Source of the DNA: Gonocerus acuteangulatus | Lineage: Eukaryota; Arthropoda; Insecta; Hemiptera; Coreidae | Reading direction: 5' to 3' | Assembly (NCBI GenBank): GCA_946811695.1 | Contig: OX328131.1 | Span: 12,743,141 to 12,807,140 of the forward strand | Length of the DNA stretch: 64,000 nucleotides | Shown: piece by piece, positions 44,181 to 55,926 of the stretch | Numbering within the stretch: position 1 is the first letter of the stretch | How the letters are laid out: every line of letters starts with the position of its first letter | Notes under the pieces: model-generated | Databases searched by the model: none | Seen by the model: only the letters and a program-made list of their open reading frames with translations | Told to the model about the DNA's origin: nothing | Translations under genes and position numbers: made by a program

Positions 44181-44890
44181 GCTAGACGCAGGGTTTCCGA
44201 GATATAAGTGAAACCCCGAAAATGAGACCTTCTAAACCCCCCCTCCCCCCGGCACAAAGGCTACGAGCGAGGACTTTTGATATGTTGACCTCCTAACTAG
44301 CCGAAACAAAGTTATGAAGTCAAAAATTGTGTTCCAAACATTTTCATCTTTAAATCCTAGTTACCTGGACTATTAGTCGCTAAATTTCAGATATCACGAT
44401 GGACACTGAAATTATTTTTACGTTTGAAGGAAAATACATAAAATAGCAAAGTAATATATATTATTGAAGGGGATGCAATACTCTACAACCCTATAACCGT
44501 TATTTATTTTTTGGGTTCGTCGTTGAAGAGTTATCCCGTCAAAAAGGGGAAAAATTATTCGGCAAAAGTGTTTTTCCCCAAAATGACAGACTTTCAAGAG
44601 CCGATATTTCGAAAACTAAAGATATCTCGAAAAACTTTAATAAATAGAACTTTTAGTAAATTTAATCAGCTTTCATTTGTTATTGGATAGTCGTGTCGCT
44701 AGGACGCAGGGTTTCCGAGATATAAGTGAAAACCCGAAAAATGGGACCTTCTAAACCCCCCCCCCCCCGGCACAAAGGCTAGGGGTGAGGACTTTTGACA
44801 TGTTTACCTCCTATCCAGCCCAAAGTTACGGAGACAAAAATTGTGTTCCAAAAATTGCCATCTATAACTGTTCGTTGCCTGGACTGATAG
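44181..44890 (+). repeat. Direct repeat of about 200 bp, two copies 516 bp apart
   Basis: ACGCAGGGTTTCCGAGATAT, GACCTTCTAAACCCCCC, CGGCACAAAGGCTA and AAAAATTGTGTTCCAAA occur in the same order at 44181-44380 and 44697-44890, ending near CCTGGACT. The intervening 300 bp may be the rest of one tandem unit. The second copy is cut short by the family R insertion at 44894. Confidence 0.8.
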
Positions 44891-44893
44891 TGT

Positions 44894-45341
44894 ACTAGCT
44901 GTTACCCAGTGTGCCATGCTACACCTAATTTCTGTCTATGACTCTCCCTATATCAAGGTCTACTTGATACCTAGTTGTCTATACCCAGTTATGAAAATCG
45001 GTCAAACGATGTGAATTTGTTTTAGTTCATAATGATACCCGGCAGAGGCCAGCAAAAGAGCACTTCATCTAACAGCCGAAAGAGGCCCTTAGTTGTCGAT
45101 TCAAAATGGCCGTCAGTTATTCGTCAGATCAGTGTATCCAATTTTTCTTTAACAAAACTTTTGACCTTTTGGCCAAATTTTGAAATTTGAATATTTTGAC
45201 CTAGCCTAGGAAATTCCCCGTATCAAGAGACCTACCTGTGTGCCAAGTTTTGTCAAAATCGGTCAAACGGTGTAGATTTGCATAAGGAACAAACAAATAA
45301 ATAAATAAACTGACGGACACGTGATTTATATATATATATAG
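44894..45341 (-). mobile_element. Family R (Helitron-like), copy R3
   Basis: On the minus strand it starts TATATATATAAATCACGTGT, contains TTGTTCCTTATGCAAATC, CACCGTTTGACCGATTTTGA and TCCTAGGCTAGGTCAAAATA, and ends GTAGCATGGCACACTGGGTA ACAGCTAGT. TAGTGTA occurs at both borders and may be a target duplication, which would not fit a canonical Helitron. It has no coding capacity. Confidence 0.65.
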
Positions 45342-46719
45342 TGTATTGGGGAGAATGTATGTCACACATCTACGCAAGAAAGCAGGCAAACAAACAAACA
45401 ATACCCTTGATTTTGATGTTCAAGCTTGGAGTATAAGAATATCCACTTGACTAACAATGAATGAAAACTCTTTGTCAATTGATTAATGGAATGTGAACAT
45501 GCGTCATACTCCCAACAGCTTGTTATTAGAGTAATGATGGCTCATGTAAGCCTGTGTTTCCTATTACATCTTACGTTCTTCCTCGGGATATTAGTCTTAT
45601 AATGAAAGGAAGTTCTTATCAATATATACATATTTTGCAGGCTAACAAATCACTCATGTAACAAATGTCTAGGATTGTGTGTACTTTGTACGAGTGTACT
45701 CACTTTATGGTCACTAGACGAATCCGCTTAAATAGAACATTATTTTTATATATTACTTTATTATTATTACTTAGAAAAATATATTGTTTTTCTTTATCTT
45801 CTTAATTTTTCTTGATATATTTTTATTACTTTTTTGGGGGGGGGGGGGAAGCGATTGAGCATTTTGCTTTTGTTGTCTAAACTGAATGGCTTAAAAAAAA
45901 TGGCGGAACAACATTAAGAGTTGACACGCCATTATAAATTTTAAAAAAATAATAATAATCCGCTTTTTAAAAAAAGAATTACCGTAAAATTCGTGCTACG
46001 AAATTCGAAGCCCTTAAGGTTTTAAGGCAAAAGACTTCTGGTTTCATTTTTTATAGGTTTTAGGTTTGTAGAAGTAAATGGAAGAATTTTAGAGGTTCTG
46101 ATAGAATTTTGGGTTTTGAGAGCTCCAAACGTCGGAAGCAAATAGATATTTTCCCAATTGTACTGCATCTGTGCAAATAAAGTTATATCACTGGCTTTAA
46201 TGACCACAACCAAATGGCCTTAAATCCAACCAAAAAAAAAATATATCAATGAAATATTCGTATATTTTGTAAAATGTCTGAAAACTGATTAGAAATCGTT
46301 GTACATATGTGAAAATTTATTAAACGATAGACTTTATATAGGACCACTTATCGAAAGATTTGATTTCGTTCCATTGAAATATTTGGAGTTTCCTGTCTTT
46401 TCCAAATCACACCTAGGATAATTTTGAAAGACAGTCGCCACAATATTTCTTTGGACGAGAACTTTGTGAGTGTGTTTTAGCAGCTTTGCCGTTAGGGATG
46501 GAAGGAGGGGACGAGCTGCTACTACCTGATGGCAGAAGCAAACAGCCTGGAAACGTGAGGAAGCAGTCAACTTTCCACTTAGACCCTACTTCAGAATCTT
46601 CTGCACAATTAGCTCCTTTGTGAATAGCCTTTCAGGTGTTGAGGTGGATCTGAATGAACAGTTTGCTGACTTTGACTAAGTACAGGATACGAATGAATAT
46701 TTGTTTTGCGCTGGGCTGT
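45342..46719. other. Unassigned, with a poly-G tract
   Basis: A run of G lies at 45836-45848. Minus-strand frames at 46022-46213 and 46334-46570 have no recognisable motif. Confidence 0.4.
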
Positions 46720-46910
46720 CTATAGGTTCTCACCCTTGATGCAGTAGGGAATTTCTTTAAAGGGCCCTGAAATAAACTACCTCATAAGCGGGTTTCTTCC
46801 CTATGGGGGGAGGAGCCGCGGTAAAAACACAACTTGCGGCAGGTGGGACTCGAACCCACATCCATGGAAATGCAAGGCGTTAGCCAAAGTACCTCCAGGA
46901 TGCCCGGGGG
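46720..46910 (-). mobile_element. tRNA-derived SINE (SINE-2 family)
   Basis: The minus strand reads GGCATCCTGGAGGTACTTTG then GCTAACGCCTTGCATTTCC and GATGTGGGTTCGAGTCCCAC. The last is a perfect-looking B box with T-stem. The tail carries GGGAAGAAACCCGC and GGGTGAGAACCTATAGACAG, the family signature. The head extends without a terminator into the tail, so this is a SINE and not a tRNA gene. Confidence 0.72.
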
Positions 46911-46960
46911 GAGGAGATATTTCTAAATTTCTTTCAAAACAGGAAAACTATTTTTTAACT

Positions 46961-47215
46961 ATAGCCCGTTCAGGTAGATGGAAACGTTCAATTCTGCATG
47001 CGTGAACGCCTGAGGGAAATATTTGTTTTTCCTTTCTCTTCGTTTCGACCAATTGAAAAGCCGTTTGATGAACTACACTTTACGTGAAACACTTTAAAAA
47101 CTGAATTTGTCTCGATTAGAACCGGCGAAGGTTTTGAAATGTCAGGCAAGGAAGATAGTAATTAATACTTATCAATATATAGCCAAAGCTAACGCCTAAA
47201 ACCGCTTTAAACCTC
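46961..47215 (+). repeat. Family X, copy X2
   Basis: This copy includes CCCGTTCAGGTAGATGGAAA, CTGCATGCGTGAACG, GTGAAACACTTTAAAAACTG, TTTGTCTCGATTAG and ATAGCCAAAGCTAA. It lies in the same orientation as X3 just downstream. Confidence 0.7.
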
Positions 47216-47254
47216 CTAGTAATAAGGTTATAACAGGGGAAAGCGGGATGGTTC

Positions 47255-48004
47255 CGCCATTTGCAAATTCCAACAAACAAGACGCTACGTAAAACTCAAT
47301 AAAAACTGATTATGTCTCGTTTAGGGCAAGGAAAGGCTTTGAGAGTTCATGCAAGGTGTTTAATGTTTATCAATACATAGCCAAAGCTAAGGCTAAAAAC
47401 AATGTAACCTATACATGGGCGTATATAGAAAATAATTTCGGATGGGGCTGGGAAGATTTCGGGGGGGGGGGGGCTGAGACCATTTCCGGTGTATGGAATA
47501 CTAACATTTTAGATCTTTGAAGAGTTTTAGCCAACTTAAACGCTATTACACCCAAAATATAATATGTTTTATGAACTAAATGATCTTATTTAATTTTTTT
47601 TAAGGGTTTTATGAAATTTTTACCGATCAAATCAAAATTTCGGGGGGGGGGGCTGCAGCCCCCTCTTATATTCGCCCATGAACCTATAATATTACCGGTT
47701 GAAGTAGTTTGCGCTGTTGGAAGAAAAAGGGCGTGGCCTATATACCCGATGCAGTAAAATTCGCGGGAAAATCCCTCGGGTATAACCTTGGCAATGTATT
47801 GACAACCATTAAATTCTAACTCTCTTGTCTATTAAGCCTTCCCTGTGCCTAAACGAGGCGAATTCAGTTTTTATAGTGTTTCACATAGTGCTTAGTACTT
47901 TAAATGGATTTGCAAATGGCCAAACGGAAGGAAAAGTAAAAGGGAATATTTCCCTGCGAGGTTCGAGCATGCGAGATTGAACTTTTCCATCTAATGAAAC
48001 GGGT
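47255..48004. mobile_element. Family X inverted pair (X3/X4) interrupted by a hAT MITE
   Basis: The left arm (47255-47405, plus) and right arm (47689-48004, minus) share ATTTGCAAAT, AATAAAAACTGATTATGTCTC/related, TCGTTTAGG and TCAATACAT-GCCAA in inverted order. The right arm is longer and includes the TTGAACTTTTCCATCTA block near its end. The centre is split by a hAT MITE with target duplication AACCTATA. This suggests the X family can exist as a foldback. Confidence 0.6.
47414..47680. mobile_element. hAT-type MITE with 8-bp target duplication
   Basis: The ends are CATGGGCGTATATA and its counterpart CATGGGCGAATATA, with G-run segments just inside each end. AACCTATA is present exactly at 47406-47413 and 47681-47688. 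The 8-bp duplication and the CAtrGGCG-type end are hAT characteristics. The element is non-coding. Confidence 0.88.
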
Positions 48005-48019
48005 CCTCTCCACCATGGC

Positions 48020-48056
48020 CCTGAAGAAGGCTTGAAAGACAACCCGAAAAGTCGGT
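48020..48056 (+). repeat. Single hammerhead-like core (family P end)
   Basis: CCTGAAGAAGGCTTGAAAGA then CAACCCGAAAAGTCGG contains CTGAAGA (CUGANGA), a stem GG-TT/AA-CC and GAAA. It lies 15 bases outside the X4 arm. No inverted partner is seen nearby. Confidence 0.48.
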
Positions 48057-49331
48057 AAAATATTATTTTTTGGAAAATGTAATTTTATTTACCATACGAC
48101 ATCGACTATCTACCTCCATCTTCTCGTTCTATAATAATGATTGTTGTTGAAGAAATGGCACGACCATGAAGAGAAACGAACTATAAATCGCTAAAGCTAC
48201 ATGCAAATGAGCTTAGATTGTGTAATAGCTTAGAAAGATGTTCACCTTGGATGGCTAACGTCACCTCCTTAACTATTTATGAACCCTTTACAAAAAATAT
48301 TTATAAAAAAAAATATACATATCCTCCGAAAGAAAATAAACCCCGCAGAATTATTGGCCTGAGGGTATGAGTCTTTATTCTACCCCATTTCTTTAAGCTC
48401 TCCACTTGGCCGCCCTTTTCATCTGGAACCACATCAAAAGGTAGTCCCTTCTTATCAAAGTGTTAAAAGGGTGGAAAACCTTTTCAAAGCCATCTCAACT
48501 TCTTTTATATTCATACACTCTTCAGCAATCTCTCTACAAAACAGCATTTCACAATTGTATCTATTTCTCATTTGTATTACATATCTCTTAAGGTTCTCTT
48601 TAATATTGTTTATTAAAATAATACCAAGCAACATTTGCCACAAAACCTAACTGTAGCTGCTATATGTTGGATATTATGTGGGACTATCATAATAGTAGTA
48701 CTATCCTAACTAGAGCCCGGATGTTAGGCAAAATGCCTTTTTTATCTGAATGGATATATTGAAGAATCAGATAGAAATAAATATGTTTCCGTGCATTTAG
48801 GAAGTGTAGAGACAATTTTTATTTTGCCTTTTTTGCCTATTTTGGCTTCCGTGGCCTATTTTTGCCTTTTTTGCTTGTTATGCAATTTTTTTCTGCGATT
48901 TAAACATTTCAAAAAGCACATATTGAATTTCCGTTCATCGAAGACAAAAAAGGTTGCACAAATTAAATTACAAATTGCCGTCACAAATATCTATTCGAAA
49001 GCTTATTTTCCCAAGCCATGGATTTAACCTCTGTAAATAACAGAGCCTTCCTTGGTAGAAGGCATGCACAGGCATAATGAATAGCAGGAAAGAGAGAGGA
49101 TGACAGCCTTTTCCTTCCTCACAACCCTTTTGCTGTGACAATGGTGTAATTACCTGGTATTCCGGATTTCGAAATTATAAGATAATGCAGAGGAAGTTTT
49201 GCCATGATGAAAAACATTTTTTCTGAGAAGGTCTATAACAGTTGATACTTTCAAATAGCATCTTGTTGTTACTTTTAACAAGGGAAGTAATTCCCTTGAG
49301 AGTAAGTACACTAATTTTGTGATAAATCTAT
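48057..49331. other. Unassigned
   Basis: Repeated TTTTGCCTATTTT-type sequence occurs at 48825-48880 and again, more diverged, near 49925-49975. I support no gene. Confidence 0.4.
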
Positions 49332-49814
49332 TTATATATATAAAAATCACGTGTCTGACTGTTTTTCCGTTTGTTCCTTATACAAATCCACACTTTTTGA
49401 CCAAACTTGGAATACTGGTAGGTCTTGATCCGGGAAGTCTCGTAGGCTAAGTCAAAAACGTCTACCAGCTGTCTGTCTGTATGTTTGTTCCTTATACAAA
49501 TCCACACCGTTTGACCGATTTTGACCACACGTGGCACACAGGTAGGTCTTGGTACGGTGAATGTCATAGGCTAGGTCAAAAACGTCTACCTGCTGCCTGT
49601 CTGTATGTTTGTTCCTTATACAAAGCCACACATTTTGACCGTTTTTGATCAAACTTGGCACACATGTAGGTCTTGATTCGGGCTATGTTAAAATCGTTTA
49701 TGACTCACTGTTCGGAGGCCACGGGTTCGAAACAATGAATGGGGTTCCTAATTTATTTTTGATTTTATAGAAGCAGAAAGTAGGCGTAGCATGGCACGCC
49801 GGGTAACAGCTAGT
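49332..49814 (+). mobile_element. Family R (Helitron-like), copy R4, with internal tandem repeats
   Basis: It starts TATATATATAAAAATCACGT and ends GTAGCATGGCACGCCGGGTA ACAGCTAGT. Three tandem modules of about 120 bp (near 49370, 49487 and 49608) each contain TTTGTTCCTTATACAAA, a TTTTGACC block, GTAGGTCTTGAT or GGT, and TAGGTCAAAAACGTCTACC. A GGCCACGGGTTCGAAAC segment near 49715 resembles the tRNA-like module in R2. No protein is encoded. Confidence 0.7.
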
Positions 49815-51814
49815 TGGTACTAAAGAAATGAATGATTATTTAAAATACATATTTTCATCATTAATGAGTAAGGTTCCTCTTTGCCTTCACTCCTAATAAA
49901 TGCCTGTAATAAATAATTACAGTACAGCCTATTTTCAGTATTTTAAGTATCTTTTTGCCTGCCTATTTCACCCAAAAATAAATGCCTAACTTCCGGGCTC
50001 TAATCATAAACTAGTTCTACATAATATACAACATATAGGAGCTACAGGTAAGTTGCCCCGGCCCTTCAGTTTACCGAGTTCCTTGGAGATGGACGTTTTT
50101 ATAATTCATTAAGTTCGACATTACGGAAACTGCATTCTCTTTATTTATAGGGAATGTTGGATTTCCTGAGTATTCTCTTCCTTGGTATTCATTCTTACAT
50201 CTTTAGAGATCTTAATTAGATTGCTGGGCTGAATAAATAGCTGTGTGACGTAAATGGCTCTCCGGTGGCTGGACTCTAGGAGGAAGATCTATCAAGAGAT
50301 TTGGCTACCTTCCATGAACCCTGGGATATTTTAGTACTTGTGTATATGTCGTTATTGTAATCCGTTTCTTCTTCAAAAATAGCGCCGCTCTTAAAAAAAG
50401 CCCATCCTATTAAAGGATTTGAAACCGGCATTTCCTCCGACGAAAAGATCTTTTGTTCCGGTAGACAAGCACAGCATTAATTACCAGGAGTGTTCCTGTT
50501 TTAGGTTTTCTCCTTGTGTCGCGGAAAAACCGTGTCATCTTCGCCGCTAATGAGACCTCATGTTTCCGGGGAACAATGGTCTCCTGATGACCTTCTTTGT
50601 CTTTCTAATTACTGCTACTTAGTGAATGTGTCATCAAGTAATCTAGTTCGGCGTGAAATTTATGTGGGGGGATTGGAAATGCCAAGTCTTTCTAACTATT
50701 CATCATCTATAGTTCCCTTATATGTCAAACATAAACACAGTTTTACAAATAAATTTTGCTTTGTCCGTTTATTTTAGCATGAAAATTCTTATTTGAGTTC
50801 AAACTTTTCTTGTACTTTTGAAATTCAGGCATTCTAAAATTTATAAGTTTTTTTTTTGTATGTTTGTATTTGTAGTATTTTTGTTTTATGTAAGTGTTGG
50901 AGCGTACGTTAAAGGTAATTTGTCGAGCCAAAACTGGAAGTTTATACGGCTTCAAGAATTATATAAATACAAGGTTTTTTAATATTCAGGGTAATATCGT
51001 TCCTACCATGTCCAACTATTAAAAATGCAAAACCTCGTTTTTCAGATTCAAGACATTGCTTTTAGATTGTGGACGATACGGCTTGTCGTAAATTGTCGCA
51101 TCATTAACCTCCTTTAGAACAATTTAATTCCTTAAATAAAGTATCGAATAAGACTATTTTTCAATATATTATTTCGTCAATGGATAGAATATGTTCGTTC
51201 CCTAGTTCGCTCCGATTTGCATATTCGATATGATGATTTGCATGGTAGGGACGATATGAAAATTCATAGTAATTTATTCAGAGAAGCTATAGAGCTGATT
51301 CTAGTATTGTTTACCTCAAAAAGATGTTCTATGTAGCTTCTGTAGGCTACCTTCAAACATACGCCAATGGACTATTAAAAGCCTTGCACGCTGAGTCGAT
51401 TTTGTAGTTTATTTGGTCTCGCTTGATGACTTAGATGCCCTCTGACAATTTCTTATCTTCACCCGAGGACCATGTTTCTACAAAATAGTTATGCCACTTC
51501 TAAATTGTATTTCTAATACTAGGACCTTAAAAGTAATTGTTTGTCAAATTCTGTCTCCCGCATGAAAGTTCAAAGCGGAACCCACTGGTCCACGGAGAGG
51601 GCCTACGGTGAACTGCTGTCGGCGATTTGTTTCTTTTAACAAAAACACGCAGCAACTGTGCAGTGAAGGAAATAAGAAACGAATATTTAGTCTGAAATAT
51701 AGGACAAACACAAAAATTAAAATTCTATAAAACATATATGAAATATATATTGATAAAAACATGCCATAAATAAGAGTGTGTTTTTTTTTTTTTTATAGAA
51801 CTTCGGTTCTCGGG
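49815..51814. other. Unassigned
   Basis: I see no gene or defined repeat. Plus-strand frame 50514-50777 and minus-strand frames at 50743-50955 and 51544-51762 lack recognisable motifs. Confidence 0.4.
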
Positions 51815-51988
51815 TCTCCCCGGTGACTAGTGGCTAACGCCTTAGATTCTTCTGAGGGAGACGGGGGATCGAGTCCCTCCGGCGGCAGGAATTTTTCTCA
51901 TCTGAGGGTCAGGGCCCGTTGAGAACGTTCCTTGCCGCACCATGGAGGTCGGCGCTAATGGCCCAGTTGTAGCCGTAAAAAAGAAAAA
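51815..51988 (+). mobile_element. tRNA-derived SINE (SINE-1 family), copy 3
   Basis: Head GGTCTCCCCGGTGACTAGTG, B box GGGGATCGAGTCCCTCC, then ATTTTTCTCATCTGAGGGTC, GAGGTCGGCGCTAATGGCCC and an A-rich tail. The order and tail match the copies at 4753 and 26360. Confidence 0.82.
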
Positions 51989-52724
51989 ACTTCGGTTATT
52001 CGCATTGTGTTATCGGGTCGACGTCATTAGCGGGTTTCCTTCCCTTCAGAGAGGGAGCAAAAACGCTAAAACAAATATAATATTAACAAGAATATTACTT
52101 TGAATTATTAACTTTTACCAATTATAAATACTTCCCCTTGTAGCTATTAGTTGTACACCTGTATAGCGCGGAGTGACTACGAGGTTTGATGCCGACAGTG
52201 CCTAGGTACTTGTGCAATGTCATTATCTCTAATGGTTCAATCATCTTTTGTACTTGTCGTAGTAACCTTCCTTTTACTTACTCCTTTAGTAATTTTTTTT
52301 TCCCAAGCTCCTAATGACGTATAATTATTCTTCGCGACACTCCAAATGATCCCGAGTTGGTTTTTATAAGTGGACTTGGCAATTCAATTATATTCGTGGC
52401 GTCAGTTAAAGTGAAGTTTTAGTATGACCAAGTCATGATTATTTTTACACTTTTTCTATTCCCTCCAAAAAAATAAATAAATAAAAATAAAAATAAAAAA
52501 ATGATAAATCAAATAGTACGTCTCTCAGGAGCTGTGTAAACTGAGCACATTCCTCGGCAATGAATAAACACATATTATTAAAATAGATACTCACTACACA
52601 TACTTGGAGTTGTGGTATAACAAATATTAAGGCCGCTATGGGAAAATTTGTTGATTGGCCAATTTTCGAGTCGAAAAAAAAAACAACCAAGGACTGTAGC
52701 CGCTATCGTGTTATCAGGTAGACA
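51989..52724. other. Unassigned
   Basis: GCGGGTTTCCTTCCCTTC near 52030 recalls the SINE-2 tail at 46790. An (AAAT)n-like tract lies at 52468-52500. No gene is supported. Confidence 0.4.
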
Positions 52725-52726
52725 TA

Positions 52727-53567
52727 CAGGGTGCGTTGCGAAAATAATGCAATGGAATTTCCCATGCCGCTCCTAGACGCCGGAGTGGGATCCTTGCACT
52801 TGAGGTAGGTGTTGGCGACGCTATCCTTAGCTGTAAACTTGTCTCAGTACTCTCCAAGCTCAATATGCTGCAGGACGACGGTTATTGTAACCTCTGCGCG
52901 CCAACTGTGTAACGGTAAAAATGGGTCGAGCAACTTTACACGATTAAGTTTTATGCTAAACTGAGAACATTTCTTGAGGGTACTAAAGAAATAATTGGTG
53001 AGGCTTGCGGTGTCTCTGCTCTGTCCTACTTACAAGTTTCGAGGTGCTTAATGGCCTTTGAGGACGGCTGGGAAGAGGTTCACGACAAACAACGCTCTGG
53101 GCGGCCCGCAAAGTGGTCCATAAAGAGTTTGTTCCTCGAGAACAGGCAGTTACCGCTGCCTACTACGTGGATTTGCGGGGGAAAAAAACAGCTCCGCTAA
53201 CTCGCAACTCTCTCACGATAATGTGTCTTGCCAAAACGCGCGATGAACCCGCGACTTCCTGGCCAAACACCAGGTGCCAACGCTGCCACAACCCTGTATA
53301 GGCCTGACCTCGCCCCAGCAGACTTCTTCCTCGGATTAAGGCAGCCCTGAACCCTGTTTTTGTCCATAAAAGAGATCCAATCAGTCAAGACCTAGCGAGA
53401 AATTCCCTAAGACGCCTCTTGGGGCGGGTATCAGTGTTGGCAAAGTCGGTGAAAAAAATGTATAGTGGCCCAAGGATGGTACTTTAAAAAGTTTTAAGTT
53501 TTTGTACAAATATGTTCTATAAATGACTTTTAACGAAATAATTGCATTACTTTAGGAACGTCCCCTA
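52727..53567 (+). mobile_element. Internally deleted mariner transposon
   Basis: The element is bounded by TA on both sides. Its ends are imperfect inverted repeats: CAGGGTGCGTT...AATAATGCAAT on the left and TAGGGGACGTT...AGTAATGCAAT from the right. Inside, plus-strand fragments of transposase occur in order: GWEEVHDKQRSGRPA (near 53070-53110, end of the helix-turn-helix domain), FVPREQAVTAAYYVD (about 53125), RPDLAPADFFL (53300-53333, containing the last catalytic Asp) and KKCI-AQGWYFKKF near 53450. A deletion joins GRPAK directly to the FVP block in another frame, removing the region of the first catalytic Asp. At 841 bp it is about two thirds of a full mariner (about 1.3 kb). It is inactive. 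Confidence 0.87.
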
Positions 53568-55926
53568 TATTAATAGATAGATAGGCATTTTGACGGTGGT
53601 CATTTTTGATATCCAGTAGGTAGGAAGTATAAAGCTTTCAAGAATTTTTTCGAATATTCATTCATGGGTACAACCTCAACAGGAACATTCCTTCAGAAAG
53701 TTCTAAAAGTGAACTATGTGTGTAAGCCTAATTTCCAAACTTTCGCTATAATATAATTTCATTTGTTAATGTGTTATCTGAAAGAGAGCCTTTGCTGTGC
53801 CTTATTGGCAAGGTTTCCAAAGGCCTTAGAACGTAATCAATTTGCGCCTCTATAACCTTTCTGCCGAACCTCCATAAGGTTTCCCATAATTTGATCTTCC
53901 CTCTCTGATAGAATTCCCTCTCCAGAGAAAATAGGCTCTTTCATCGGGAGCATCATGTCTGCCGGGGAATAGCACCACCTTCTCCTTGTGGTTTCTTCTT
54001 CTGATAGCCATTGCACCTGCATTAGTTTTTGTACACTTTTATTTTCTTCATTTTTATACCGGCTTAATATATTTTTGACGGGGATTGTTTCCAGAAATTG
54101 TACGATTTGAGAGAAGACTCAGTGCAGGTGTTCTTAGAAACTCATGTATTACCAATGAAACACCGTCACGCGGGAGGTGTTTACACGTGGTATATTACTC
54201 AAAAAGGCAACCACTACATTTTCCTTTTTTAAATCGAATTCATTCTCTTATATTTTTGGAGTTTGATCTCCCACCTCAGCGGCCTCTTTATTCCTTCTAT
54301 GCGTTATATTTCTTGTTTCATATCCTTTTGTCTGTCTTCAAATCTTCTAATTGTTTGGCCAACAGATGAACAGAAGATGCTAGGGAGACGTCCATACAAA
54401 CATAACGTGCTCATTAGTGGACTGTGTAATAAATAAATGCTAAAATTTCAACCGGAAGCTCACACGCTTCATAAAATACTCACTAGAGACAAAACAGGTC
54501 TGTTCACAAGAAGGGCAGCCTAGACAGTATACCATCCTTAACTTATGAGAGCGGAATATGTCCAGGTAGTTGAACGGATCTGCAAAGAGATAGAGTAAGA
54601 CGAACCGAATCATATTACTGAACATATTCCGCCAACCGAATTTCGCATCGAAATGAACAATAACGATTAGAACAATGCCGCTTGGGAGAGAAGCCGAACT
54701 TCCTAAACTAGATATATGAACAAGGGTCATTTTGGGTGGTATTATATTTGAACATTTTAAGAAAATATTTTCATGACTGTAACCTCATTATCTGAATTTC
54801 TTTGAAATATGGTAAGAAAAGCATGTTTTGAGAAGAAATATGCTCGTGTAAAAGATACAGAGGAGATTTTCCTGAAAAGCCGACTTAATCATATTTAAAT
54901 AACGTAATGACATGATAACCTTTTGTTGAACTTCTTTATAAGCAAGTCAATCGCTTACATTTATAGGATAACTTCGTTTTTAGTTGATTAATTGTGGGGT
55001 GCATGGCGCTGGAGCGCTGGTGACATTTCTTCTTGTCCAACACAGTCCAGGTCCAACAGGCCTGGTTCAGAGTCTGTTGAACGCGAACTCATTTCGTGCT
55101 ATAGCTTAAAGTATACCGTACAACACTATAGCTGTAGCAGTTTGGCGCTTGGCACTATCCTCGGTTAAATTGAAGTCATATTTATTTTTACAGACTGGAA
55201 GAGAGATTCTGTTATCAGTGAATTACTAGGAATTGCTCCTTATCAGCCCTACTCCTGTCAGAAATAACATTAAGATTAAATTAATACTCCTTCTCCTGAT
55301 AAGGAAGCGAAGGCACTGATAACATCAGCTGTTGTAATTATTGGAGCTTCCTTCTAGATCGACCAGTCATTATCTCCTCCTCATTGCTTACTTAAGCCCC
55401 TTTTACTCCGGCTGTTAGGTAGTATTTAATTTATAGGCATGTCATAAATCTATTTTAAAATATGGCTAGTTTCATATTTACCTGCTGTAAATTATATATT
55501 TGAAAGTGGGGCAACTGGTATTAATGACCTCAACGGTGGACCCGCTTTAACCTCAACCAACAAAAAAAAAGGATATGGGTAATTACTGCTAGAATTTTGA
55601 CGTGTCCCTTAAATTAGTTCAGTCTGTATTTTAGGACAAAAATATTACTTTTTGTCATGGAGTGTTGAACTGTGGTTGATATTTTTCTCGTTTTAAGGGA
55701 AATGATTCGAAAATCCTTCACTGTTTTTTTGCTTTTAAAAAAACTTCAGTCCTGAACCGAGAAGCGTAAAGAGAACTCTCCCAGCATAAATAAAGCTTTG
55801 ATTAATGACCTTGTTGATGTCACCAGCTGAAGGGCCTTCTAGAATATCCTCTCAGTAGCTCTCGAGACCTGGACCTCTGCGGCAAACAAGAATGTAACCG
55901 CCAAGAAGGTAATCGGTTTCAGCTAT
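53568..55926. other. Mostly unassigned; one weak minus-strand frame
   Basis: A minus-strand frame at 53837-54022 starts MQVQWLSEEE and is rich in charged residues, so it looks more protein-like than its neighbours. It matches no family I know and has no clear splice context. The rest shows no repeat or gene. Confidence 0.35.

Noticed and set aside
46334..46570. Minus-strand 78-codon frame as an exon
   Set aside because: Protein-like stretches are short and no family or splice signals support it.
46845..46910. Functional tRNA gene on the minus strand
   Set aside because: The T arm is good, but no paired acceptor stem or terminator is visible and the tail belongs to a SINE family.
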